Assembly (NCBI GenBank): GCA_907163375.1
Contig: CAJQUW010011065.1
Coordinates: 558,001-622,000, forward strand
DNA length: 64,000 nucleotides
Origin: Prostheceraeus crozeri
Lineage: Eukaryota; Platyhelminthes; Polycladida; Euryleptidae
Direction: 5' to 3'
The position numbers and the translations under genes are program-made. Position 1 is the stretch's first letter. Every line of letters starts with the position of its first letter. Of this stretch, positions 10,104-17,173 are shown piece by piece. The notes under the pieces are model-generated. The model had not been told where the DNA came from. It was given only the letters and a program-made list of their open reading frames with translations, and did no database searches.

Positions 10104-10320
10104 AAGTGTATCATTTTTGAAGATTCGTACCAGCAGTTACAATTTGTGTTATGAACCCGAACTTTTTCCTGCAGCTCTTATTAGTTGTTGGTTACCTGTG
10201 CATGTGGCAATCTTTCATAATAGTAAAGTGATCATTACTGGATTAAAATCTCATGTACAAGCAAATGTGATCCTAGACTATCTCATCGAGTATGTACGTA
10301 CCCAGCGGATTGTAAAATAA
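9775..10320 (+). CDS. TATA-binding-protein-like protein
   Basis: 181 residues from ATG to TAA, the size of the TBP core. It is built of two pseudo-repeats. Repeat 1 (about 6-88) has NSKYYPGR (residues 32-39) then LQLFPNGTVQILGALS (53-68), matching TBP NAEYNPKR and LIFSSGKMVCTGAKS. Repeat 2 (about 97-175) has DNMV, then YEPELFP (126-132), identical to the hallmark TBP heptad, then IFHNSKVIITGLKS (146-159), matching IFVSGKVVLTGAK. Phe131 and Phe147 sit where TBP carries TATA-kinking Phe residues. Family knowledge: TBP binds the TATA box and recruits TFIIB. Its position after two PC4-like genes, and TATA-bearing promoters at both ends of the element, support a role in element transcription. The frame looks whole. 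Its stop lies inside a poly(A) signal. Alternative: a host TBP paralogue captured by the Polinton. Confidence 0.8.
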   Translation: MKRHRYTIVNILRRFRLYTKIDLTTLHQHLPNSKYYPGRPQMLVVKMNNSRNLQLFPNGTVQILGALSHSSAQSMRLELQRLLRRIWKRERCVMSNLTVDNMVISTQLSESVSFLKIRTSSYNLCYEPELFPAALISCWLPVHVAIFHNSKVIITGLKSHVQANVILDYLIEYVRTQRIVK

Positions 10321-10351
10321 AAAACAATTTTTCCAACATGATGTTTTTATT
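10316..10351. terminator. convergent poly(A) signals fused to stop codons
   Basis: AATAAA (10316-10321, plus) contains the TAA stop of the TBP-like gene. TTTATT (10346-10351, AATAAA on minus) contains the stop of the protease gene. The two transcription units end 25 bases apart. Confidence 0.65.
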
Positions 10352-10808
10352 TCAAATCATGATAGAACTTACAAATCTTTTTTTCATTAGAGGATGGATT
10401 ACATGAAAAGTTTTGAATAACAGATACAAATCGAGATACATGTAAACGTTTTAAGATGAAGTACAGTACAAAAGCACCACAAGTTGATGAAAGTGGATGT
10501 TGTAGTATGCGTTCATTTCGCTGATATTGACGCGTATGTTTTCTCAACCACTGCTGTGTTGGTATATGTGGAGGTTGAGCAAGAGAGTCAAATAGTTCAC
10601 CACGTCGGTCTTCTCCAATAAAGATCGCTTTCCAATGCTCACCGCCTAAATTCTGCGAATGAGTGTTTAGCACAATAAAGATGGGATAGTGATTTACTGC
10701 AGGTGGTAAGGTATCGAGTGAATAGACATTATCGAAAGCTTTCAACGTCGCTTCGTCTGCATTACGCTGCACTTTAGTCTTAATATCGTCAGCAGTCAAC
10801 CAACTCAT
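10347..10808 (-). CDS. PRO: adenain-like cysteine protease (PRO)
   Basis: 153 residues with the adenovirus-protease/Ulp1-type triad in order: His58 in GGEHWKAIFI, Asp74 in GELFDSL and Cys110 in SSTCGAFVLYF; Gln/Asn candidates for the oxyanion hole precede the Cys. It should mature virion proteins at Gly-Gly sites; candidate sites occur in the basic proteins at 12088 and 15190. The length is typical for Polinton proteases, shorter than adenain. Its ATG overlaps the stop codon of the capsid gene (TAATG at 10806-10810), a tight coupling. The frame looks whole. Confidence 0.9.
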   Translation of the reverse strand: MSWLTADDIKTKVQRNADEATLKAFDNVYSLDTLPPAVNHYPIFIVLNTHSQNLGGEHWKAIFIGEDRRGELFDSLAQPPHIPTQQWLRKHTRQYQRNERILQHPLSSTCGAFVLYFILKRLHVSRFVSVIQNFSCNPSSNEKKICKFYHDLK

Positions 10809-12085
10809 TAACGATTATACTGAAGAATCACGTCACGATACTTTGTAATTTCAATATTTGAATCGAAGACTGCATAAATTAATACATTGATCGTCTCAGG
10901 TAGTGTTCTTTTGAACGTCAAATCCAAACGAATATTATGAGGCACGTTCGCTTGACGATAGGGGGCACTAATATCGCTGTCAGCAGTCAAATCAAATGCA
11001 TAAATAGTATATCCACTCTTAAACTCTTTCATAGTGAGTCCGTTGGTGTCATCCGTATTGTAAAAGCCAAAGACATCCATAAAATCAACATAACTGCGCA
11101 TAAATTGATCCGCAGCAAAATCTGGTTTGTAGGGTGGACCAGGATGACTCACACCATTTACACGTAAAGCAATTTCACTTAACTGATTGTGTTTAAAATT
11201 GAAAGGATTCTTCTTTATATTACCATTAAATGCATCATTTTCAACCATTGCCACCATGAGGAGCTTCGGTGCTTCCGATGGAAAGAGGCCATCTTTCATG
11301 AAACTCTTTTGATCTTTCGGAATTGTAAAGGTGAGAAGCTTTGTATGCTGAACGGGGTAAATGGCATTTTGGCGGTTAAGGCCTTCAGCATGTCCTCTAA
11401 TGACACTTGGATTCGGTACTACTCGACGAATGTAAAGTGCAATATCTTCCACATGAATTCTAAAATTGTCAACTTTAGCAAATGCATTCAGCGCAAATTC
11501 AGGCTTATTCAATGTCAGCTTGAGTCGCATGCTGGTATTACAGAGTAAAAACTTTGACTGTCTAAAGAAGTCTAAATTCAGCGGACCATATAGCTGACAT
11601 ACTCTACTATCTTTAATCATAGCAGATCGCTTTACAAAGCCACTGTTTGTTTCAACATCAAATTTTCCTGCTTCATCTCTGTACCATCCCATGGCTTCCA
11701 TATGACTTTTTTGTGCTGCTGGATGAAACTGTGATACATGATTGAAATATGATTTATAGGGATAATCGCTTTGACCACCTTCCACCTGCTGCTCTCCAAT
11801 CGTTAGAGAAACATCACGAAGTAATGTAGTCAATGGTAAATTGTTCAGTCCAACTTTATGTGTATCGTCAATAGCAGTTCCATCTGCTTGCTGAATTCTA
11901 AACCTCAAATCAACCATCGCATAACTCAAATCTATGTAGTCATCACTACCACCAGGAATAACAAATTCAATGGGGCCAGCATTCTCAGCTGTTCGAGGAT
12001 GATAATCTACAATACTTGAACTAAGAATATCTGTCTGTATGGCTTGTTGATCAAACAAACAAAAACCGGAAGTTTTACACTCCAT
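10808..12085 (-). CDS. MCP: Polinton major capsid protein (PY type)
   Basis: 425 residues. It belongs to the family often annotated in invertebrates as F54H12.2-like: N-terminal DQQAIQTDIL, then YIDLSYAMVDLRFRI, a SDYPYKSYFNHV block, and LCNTSMRLKLTLN, all typical positions of strands in the double-jelly-roll MCP of Polintons (established for the family by structure-based analysis). There is no signal peptide or membrane span. It is followed at once by the protease and preceded by a basic virion protein, a usual morphogenesis cluster. The frame looks whole. A separate single-jelly-roll penton protein was not identified by eye. Confidence 0.85.
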   Translation of the reverse strand: MECKTSGFCLFDQQAIQTDILSSSIVDYHPRTAENAGPIEFVIPGGSDDYIDLSYAMVDLRFRIQQADGTAIDDTHKVGLNNLPLTTLLRDVSLTIGEQQVEGGQSDYPYKSYFNHVSQFHPAAQKSHMEAMGWYRDEAGKFDVETNSGFVKRSAMIKDSRVCQLYGPLNLDFFRQSKFLLCNTSMRLKLTLNKPEFALNAFAKVDNFRIHVEDIALYIRRVVPNPSVIRGHAEGLNRQNAIYPVQHTKLLTFTIPKDQKSFMKDGLFPSEAPKLLMVAMVENDAFNGNIKKNPFNFKHNQLSEIALRVNGVSHPGPPYKPDFAADQFMRSYVDFMDVFGFYNTDDTNGLTMKEFKSGYTIYAFDLTADSDISAPYRQANVPHNIRLDLTFKRTLPETINVLIYAVFDSNIEITKYRDVILQYNR

Positions 12086-12087
12086 GA

Positions 12088-12543
12088 TTAGAAGTTATGG
12101 CAGCGTCGTCGTTTAGCGCCTGATGAATGATTAGAGCCTCTGCGACGTTTGCGTGAATGCCTTTTGACTGAAGATCGCACCTTACCAGCTCCGCGATGTT
12201 TCCTCCTTCCTTTTTTCATTCGTTTAGGTGATTTCTTTCCTTGAGTAACACCAGCAAAGGTCTGCTTCAATGTTTTTAAACCGCGTTCCTTCCCACGATT
12301 CAACAAACTGCTCTTAAAACTTCTACCTCTGGAAAGATCACTAGCAACATCACCAGCAAAGCCAACGGCATTACTTAAAACATTTCGTTTTAAAGATCTA
12401 CCGACATTGGATATGAGAGGTGCTACAACAGATTTCAGTGCACCAAGTATGCTACCTCCACGTTGGCGGCGAGCGCCGATGTAAATTTGTCCTCCACCAC
12501 TTACATAGGAGGGTCGTGAATAAAATGAGGCAGTTGGATTCAT
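12088..12543 (-). CDS. basic virion/core protein with Gly-Gly protease site
   Basis: 151 residues, extremely basic, with KKGRRKHRG and KRHSRKRRRG runs at the C-terminus. A short N-terminal leader ends in QRGG/S, followed by an amphipathic helix-like SILGALKSVVAPLI. That layout recalls adenovirus pVI/pX-type proteins, which adenain cleaves after Gly-Gly. The gap to the MCP gene is 2 bases. Likely packaged with DNA, or membrane-active; the assignment is by composition and context. Confidence 0.7.
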   Translation of the reverse strand: MNPTASFYSRPSYVSGGGQIYIGARRQRGGSILGALKSVVAPLISNVGRSLKRNVLSNAVGFAGDVASDLSRGRSFKSSLLNRGKERGLKTLKQTFAGVTQGKKSPKRMKKGRRKHRGAGKVRSSVKRHSRKRRRGSNHSSGAKRRRCHNF

Positions 12544-12584
12544 AGCTCAAACCCTAAACATTGTTAGTTACAACTTTGCATGAA

Positions 12585-13804
12585 TCACTGTCGATCACTT
12601 AGATGAAAGATGTCGGCACGACGCATCCAAGAGTTCATACTTGAAGGATAACCAGTCCATTTAACAAGACACCATTCTTCACCTTGCCGTTTTTTACATC
12701 GAATGATTTTCTCTACCAAATATGTTTCACTTTCAGTGACTACCTCAATCTCATCGCGGTAAAAGCTACCCTCAATTTTTTCATTATCGTAATCTTTCAA
12801 CTTGTAGGTAGTCGGAGAGTCTTTTTGATTAATCCTTGATACTGTAAATACCTCCTCTGTCCAATTCGGAAGGTGCCCTTTAGCAAAAACACTTTTCACT
12901 TTTGAGATACGAACTTTATCACCAATTTTCACATCACTTTTCACATGAGTGCGTTTACGTTGGAATGATTCGCGCACTTTATCTACATTGTCAGCATTTA
13001 CATCTACTGGTCTGAGTCCAATAGAACGATGGATAGAGTGATTGTAGGCATGGAGTGTATCTTGTAGAACCTTTGTCCAATTTTGTGTCAAGTTGGCAGT
13101 AAAATGTCGCCACAAGCGATTTTTAATGTGCGATTAAAACGTTCAACGAGTGCAGCTTTATAAGCACTCTTTACACTAAACAACTCACTGTCATGCCTCT
13201 CAAATAATCTTCTCACATGCTGATTTTCAAACTCTTTTCCTTGATCACTCTGAATTCTTTTTGGAATGCGACCTTCTCGAAAAATTGTTTGGAATGCTTT
13301 TGCTACTCCTTTCCCTTCTTTAGTTTTTAAAGGTTGAGCCCACGCATAACGCGAGAAAATATCAATGACGGTTAAAATAAAATTATTGTCCGAGTTATGT
13401 TTTGAAATGGAGGCAACATCACACAAATCTGCTTGCCACTGTTCATCGATGTCATGAACAATATAATGGCGGGTGCGGTACTTCTTTTTCGCTTGTTTGT
13501 GGAGTGTATAGGTAGCCTGACCCTTTAACCATCGTTTCACTTGTGATTGTAGAAGACCACTCGCTTTTGATAATTTCTTGATAGATGCAAATCCTGCCGG
13601 ATGTTTTACATCATAATAGATTGACTTCAAACGTTCAGTCGATGACGACTGACTCTTTTTTCTCCTTCTCATCTTTTTGTTTTCTTGCCTTTCTACATTT
13701 ACAACAACTGCAGCATTTAGCTTTAGCGGTTTTGCGATCGTGTTCACATTGCTTAGGGGTTTCATTGTGAGAGCTGGCGCAGCAAGTGCAAGTGACAACG
13801 ACAT
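12585..13804 (-). pseudogene. INT: Polinton integrase with chromodomain, broken
   Basis: Retroviral-type DDE integrase that inserts the element. The core has the first Asp in WQADLCDV, the second in IQSDQGKEFEN and the Glu in ALVERFNRTLK. Upstream is a helical segment (IKKLSKASGLLQSQVKRWL) common in Polinton integrases. The C-terminal part has a small SH3-like stretch (KIGDKVRISKVK) and then a chromodomain (YLVEKIIRCKKRQG, WCLVKWTGYPSSMNSW), as expected for family c-integrases that read host chromatin. The gene is broken, with about one break. It lies in the middle of the leftward block. Confidence 0.9.
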
Positions 13805-13850
13805 TCACCTCTGGCGGCTCATTACATGGCAAGCAACACATCTGCTTCAT
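13635..13850 (-). CDS. small Cys-rich open frame overlapping the integrase start
   Basis: 71 residues from an ATG placed one base after the stop of the upstream gene (13852). It has a dense Cys pattern: CCLPC, CTCCASSH, QCEH and CCSCCKC, then a Lys/Glu-rich tail. It overlaps the N-terminal coding region of the integrase in another frame. It may be a separate zinc-binding mini-protein or tied to the integrase; I cannot tell which. The tight spacing to its neighbour favours real coding. Confidence 0.45.
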   Translation of the reverse strand: MKQMCCLPCNEPPEVNVVVTCTCCASSHNETPKQCEHDRKTAKAKCCSCCKCRKARKQKDEKEKKESVVID

Positions 13851-13851
13851 A

Positions 13852-14544
13852 TTAATAGTCTGAGAACATGTATTTCCTGGGAGGAGCTGTTTTACGTTTT
13901 CCTTTTACTAGTTTTAGTGGCGATGTAGATCTACGTCGAGTTCTTCCTCTTGTTTGCTTAGTGAGTGTGGGAGGGGATGTAGCAGGTGACGTCTTAAACC
14001 AATTTGTTGGCATTTTCATCGTCTGAAGCATTGGAGCAGTAGCCACTGTTGAATCAAGTTCTTTCAATGTCTCATTATTCAAAGCAAATTTTGGTACATT
14101 ATGCTTTTTCAATAGTTTAAGAAAGTATGACCAACCAGGTGGAACATAGCCCTGACGGCGCTTTCTACGTGTCGCATACTGAATCAAGTCTTCATAACGT
14201 GAAGCATCAATCACTTTATTTTCATCTGTAATGATTTCTCCTCTATCATTTACATTGAGATGGGGTTCAATACTGTTGAAAAGAGATATGGCATGTGCGC
14301 GAGATGCTAAAGGTGTAGCAGTCGATACAGAGTCACGCATCTTATTCTTCAAGTTTTTCAATTGCTCAACAGTTTCCGATTGTAATAATACAGCACGATG
14401 TGGATCTTTGATGTGAACATTTTGCTGATAATCTATTTCTTTCCTATACATTTGATTTGCAAGAGGTTGCTTTACTTGCTGCATGGCAGTCAATTGTACA
14501 TATTCATCCTGAGGAATAACAATCATGCGAGAATAAGAACTCAT
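13852..14544 (-). CDS. unnamed conserved Polinton protein
   Basis: 230 residues. N-terminus SRMIVIPQDEYVQL, a central coiled region (QSETVEQLKNLKNKMRDSV), then a conserved-looking YVPPGWSYFLKLLKKHNVPKFALNNETLKEL block and a basic Ser/Pro/Arg tail. Proteins with the PxDEY start and PPGW-type block occur in invertebrate Polintons, but I cannot give a function or a firm family name. It overlaps the ATPase stop by 4 bases (ATGA), suggesting linked expression. Confidence 0.65.
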   Translation of the reverse strand: MSSYSRMIVIPQDEYVQLTAMQQVKQPLANQMYRKEIDYQQNVHIKDPHRAVLLQSETVEQLKNLKNKMRDSVSTATPLASRAHAISLFNSIEPHLNVNDRGEIITDENKVIDASRYEDLIQYATRRKRRQGYVPPGWSYFLKLLKKHNVPKFALNNETLKELDSTVATAPMLQTMKMPTNWFKTSPATSPPTLTKQTRGRTRRRSTSPLKLVKGKRKTAPPRKYMFSDY

Positions 14545-15158
14545 AGTTTGTAGATAATCATGGGAGTTTTCAAAATATCACTTCGAAATCTAAATTCTTC
14601 CGGACACGCTTGCGTAAAGTCAATGAATAAGTAACCGTATGGTTTTTCAGTAGCTGCTTGAAAAATTTCAATTAAGGCTTTTGATCCTCTGGGTGCAACT
14701 TGTCGCGCTAAAATTTCAAATTGACTTTTATCTCGCGGATTCTTGAAAATAGCATAATAGTGTGTATTCAGGTTTCGTGTACGAGCTTCTTTTCCATCAG
14801 GAAACAAATTTTGTGTGATATAGATGATAAAACACCTTTTATGATGTGCTGCACGAGTGAACATATCTGTAACATCTTTTGAATTCTTACTTCCTTTTAA
14901 TAAATCATCCAATACAACAACATCATTAGACTGAAGTTTATCCACTGCAATAATTCCTTCATGTCGAATAAAGTTGCGACTTTGCAATTCCTGAAACAGC
15001 GACGGTTGATAAATACCATAACACCAAATCACTCGATTGATAGGTTCCTTAAACAACTCCCTTCTTTTATCCAATAAATTCAGCGTGAAAACAGTTTTAC
15101 CTGCATGAGATGGACCTGATACAGTCAGAACTTTATCACATTGAAGTCTGAAATCCAT
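14541..15158 (-). CDS. ATP: A32/FtsK-HerA-type genome-packaging ATPase
   Basis: 205 residues counted from the ATG at 15158, chosen because it lies 14 residues before the P-loop; the open frame extends slightly upstream. Walker A is GPSHAGKT (residues 15-22) and Walker B is VVVLDDL (80-86). A downstream sensor-like QNLF block (FIIYITQNLF) fits packaging ATPases of NCLDV, virophages and Polintons. It pumps DNA into capsids. Length and motifs are typical; the frame looks whole. Confidence 0.92.
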   Translation of the reverse strand: MDFRLQCDKVLTVSGPSHAGKTVFTLNLLDKRRELFKEPINRVIWCYGIYQPSLFQELQSRNFIRHEGIIAVDKLQSNDVVVLDDLLKGSKNSKDVTDMFTRAAHHKRCFIIYITQNLFPDGKEARTRNLNTHYYAIFKNPRDKSQFEILARQVAPRGSKALIEIFQAATEKPYGYLFIDFTQACPEEFRFRSDILKTPMIIYKL

Positions 15159-15189
15159 TTTATTACTTTGAGATTCAACATTTGCATAA

Positions 15190-15555
15190 TTAACGCTTAG
15201 AGCCAAAGATATTACCCAATAGGTTGCCCACGGCAGGAGCTATCATTGGAAGTATTGCTGAAAGGAAACCGCCCTTTTGTGTTAGAGTTTTCCTCTTTCT
15301 TTGAAGGGTGACTTTAGGATTGGAGATGAAACGCAATTTTGTGGCATATCGCTTAAGTAACTTTCGTTGTTTTGGCGCTAATTTCTTCGTCCTCAACTTT
15401 CTGACATGAGAAATAATTTCACGAATGAATTTATCGTTGGCATGTCGTATAGCATTGTATCGCTGATTTGCTTTCATTCGTCGGAGAGCTTGAATGGCTG
15501 AAGAAAACTTTGAAGACTTTTGACTTTTACGTTTCGCCATTTTACGTTTCGCCAT
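15190..15555 (-). CDS. basic virion protein with Gly-Gly site and hydrophobic tail
   Basis: 121 residues beginning with an imperfect repeat MAKRKMAKRK, so a second in-frame ATG six codons in is possible. It is strongly basic up to TLTQKGG/F, after which the chain is a Gly/Ala/Leu-rich hydrophobic helix (FLSAILPMIAPAVGNLLGN). This TQKGG-plus-hydrophobic-tail layout recurs in Polintons and resembles adenovirus pX/pVI precursors. A likely substrate of the element's protease. Confidence 0.7.
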   Translation of the reverse strand: MAKRKMAKRKSQKSSKFSSAIQALRRMKANQRYNAIRHANDKFIREIISHVRKLRTKKLAPKQRKLLKRYATKLRFISNPKVTLQRKRKTLTQKGGFLSAILPMIAPAVGNLLGNIFGSKR

Positions 15556-15606
15556 TTTCCGTGTTAGTCTTTGCTAAAACCCATCTTTACCACATTTGCA
15601 TAGGTA

Positions 15607-15936
15607 CTAACTATTGCGACATAAGTGACACTCGAAATGAGCAATGTCACAGTGGTTACATTTGCAAAGTTGAATGCAATTACGCATGAAACAGCGTTGA
15701 CAAAAAGCGTGCTTACATCTCTTGAAGATGCGCTTTTCATTTCCATCCTTTCGCTTACATACATCACAACACATAGTTTCACCGTTACTGATGTCTATAG
15801 CAAGTCTTTTTGAAGATATGAATTTACTAGCCTTTTCTAAATAATAGACGCATGTACAGAAGGAATATACTTCGAGAGTGAGCAGACATAGCTCGAAAAC
15901 CAGTTGTGCTACAATCAAGTGCCACTGAATTTTCAA
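15607..15936 (-). CDS. RING-like zinc-finger protein with hydrophobic N-terminus
   Basis: 109 residues. The first 32 are hydrophobic (LIVAQLVFELCLLTLEVY), possibly a membrane anchor. Residues 57-106 have paired metal ligands in RING order: Cys57/Cys60, Cys74/His76, Cys79/Cys82, a Cys pair in 91-96 and Cys103/Cys106. RING domains commonly act as E3 ubiquitin ligases, so host interaction is plausible but inferred. It overlaps the upstream gene by 4 bases. Confidence 0.6.
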   Translation of the reverse strand: MKIQWHLIVAQLVFELCLLTLEVYSFCTCVYYLEKASKFISSKRLAIDISNGETMCCDVCKRKDGNEKRIFKRCKHAFCQRCFMRNCIQLCKCNHCDIAHFECHLCRNS

Positions 15937-16343
15937 TTTTTCTTTATGGAAAGTTGAATGTGAATATCTGAAATCGCTTCAATCACTAGAATGCTACCAT
16001 GATGGTTAAATGCGTTAAGACGTTCAGCAATTTTTATCATATGTCTTTTAAAAAATTCTTCGGGGTGATCTACCACTTCCATTGAATAAGAAGCAAAATG
16101 GAAAGAGCGACTTTCCACCTCTTCCTTTCCAAAATGACTAAAATTAATTTTCGCAACTAATCGCGCCATGACAATGCTATCAGAGAATGCATTCATTAAC
16201 TCTAGAAATAGAGTGCTAGCATCATCGACCACTGCTTCGATGTCGGTCTCATCTTTATGAAAATTTATCACATAATCTTGAACAGCTCCTTTTAAACTTT
16301 GCCTATGAAAATGTAATGTTCCGCAGTCGTTTGAGAAAGACAT
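15933..16343 (-). CDS. stand-alone protein resembling the PolB N-terminal domain
   Basis: 136 residues. Its second half lines up with part of the PolB N-terminal region of the same element: AKINFSHFG versus IKIDFQTGQ, an FH then S then EVVD block in both (MEVVDHPEEFF versus TEVVDCESWL), then LNAFNHHGSILVIEAI versus VDKFNQRDSALIFDGV, and closing hydrophobic strands. The match is by eye over about 70 residues. It may be a duplicated accessory domain acting with the polymerase or terminal protein. The frame looks whole. Confidence 0.55.
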   Translation of the reverse strand: MSFSNDCGTLHFHRQSLKGAVQDYVINFHKDETDIEAVVDDASTLFLELMNAFSDSIVMARLVAKINFSHFGKEEVESRSFHFASYSMEVVDHPEEFFKRHMIKIAERLNAFNHHGSILVIEAISDIHIQLSIKKN

Positions 16344-16402
16344 GATCGCCCTTTATCTAACCCATCCATTGCATGAAAACAACAACTCTTCTCATAGTAA
16401 CA

Positions 16403-16408
16403 TTTATT
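16403..16408 (-). terminator. leftward poly(A) signal
   Basis: TTTATT (AATAAA on the minus strand) lies about 25 bases past the stop of the gene at 16431, so at least one transcript of the leftward block can end here. Confidence 0.5.
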
Positions 16409-16430
16409 GAATAATAGTAACAAGCATGCA

Positions 16431-16961
16431 TTATAAATCAATGGTTTGAAAGAGATAAAATAGATACAGCTGGTAACTATCATACAGCGAGCAATGATAA
16501 CCATACAGGACTTTGGCAGTGCTGAGGTAAGGAGGAAAGAAGCATTGGTTATGAACGTAGCTACTACAACGAACAGACAAAATAGGAACAGACAAATCCT
16601 TAAAACGTTTCGTGACTTCATGATAATGTTGATTCACTCTACTATCCCAAGGTGGGAGCAAAATATCATCAATGATTAGATTGGGAAATACTTTCCTCTC
16701 CTTACCAGGATTATTACAAAAGATGCGTATAACATTGAAAGCAGCTAACCATCGTTTAAAGTCAATAAGAAGAGCACTCTCACAAGAAAAGCCATAGTCT
16801 TGCAAATATTTCAGATTAAGTCCATGAATGTGTTTTCTCGCCCATTGATCAACATTGGGATTGCAGTTGGCATGTTGATGATAGACACTGACAATCTGAT
16901 ATGTCCAATTGTTCATAGCAATAGCACTGAGCTCCTGTACAGGTTCACCCTCACAATCCAT
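16431..16961 (-). CDS. probable DEDD-type exonuclease-like protein
   Basis: 176 residues. The start MDCEGEPVQELSAI fits an Exo I motif (Asp2, Glu4) on a beta strand. The middle has RKHIHGLNLKYLQDYGF and WLAAFNVIRIFCN, consistent with the second Asp/strand region. The C-terminal HCSLYDSYQLYLFY fits an Exo III motif with a late His and Asp. I infer an RNase-H-like DEDD nuclease fold; activity is not proven. An acceptor-like TTCCGTTTTAG lies just upstream, so an extra 5' exon is possible. Its likely role is DNA processing beside PolB. Confidence 0.5.
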   Translation of the reverse strand: MDCEGEPVQELSAIAMNNWTYQIVSVYHQHANCNPNVDQWARKHIHGLNLKYLQDYGFSCESALLIDFKRWLAAFNVIRIFCNNPGKERKVFPNLIIDDILLPPWDSRVNQHYHEVTKRFKDLSVPILSVRCSSYVHNQCFFPPYLSTAKVLYGYHCSLYDSYQLYLFYLFQTIDL

Positions 16962-17013
16962 AAAAATGATGATAGAAGCCTAAAACGGAAATTTACACAT
17001 CTAAGGAAACGTT

Positions 17014-17139
17014 CTATAACATATTACAAAATGAAGAATTACATTGATGCTTTTCACGACAAAATACACAAATGATATGATGGAAACGAAGAAGTAAAAT
17101 GTATCTAATAAGACCACGTCTACGACACTCAAAGCACAT
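17014..17139 (-). CDS. mini zinc-finger protein
   Basis: 41 residues from ATG: MCFECRRRG, then a hydrophobic turn, HHIICVFCREKHQC, ending SSFCNML. The CxxC-x(n)-H-x3-CxxC spacing suggests one or two zinc sites, a reduced relative of the RING-like protein at 15607. Short, so chance cannot be excluded. Confidence 0.35.
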   Translation of the reverse strand: MCFECRRRGLIRYILLLRFHHIICVFCREKHQCNSSFCNML

Positions 17140-17173
17140 AAGCGAATTGTCATAGGGTAGAGTTAGGAAAGGG

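Noticed and set aside
9775-10320. TBP-like gene as a host gene interrupted by the Polinton
   Set aside because: It sits between element genes with a stop fused to a poly(A) signal, has no introns or host flanks, and the spacing matches the rest of the element.
15564-15813. Frames overlapping the RING-like gene on both strands
   Set aside because: Shadows of 15,607-15,936; they lack the Cys/His order.
16292-16621. 109-codon leftward frame overlapping the DEDD-like gene
   Set aside because: A shadow of the neighbouring genes in another frame; no motif.
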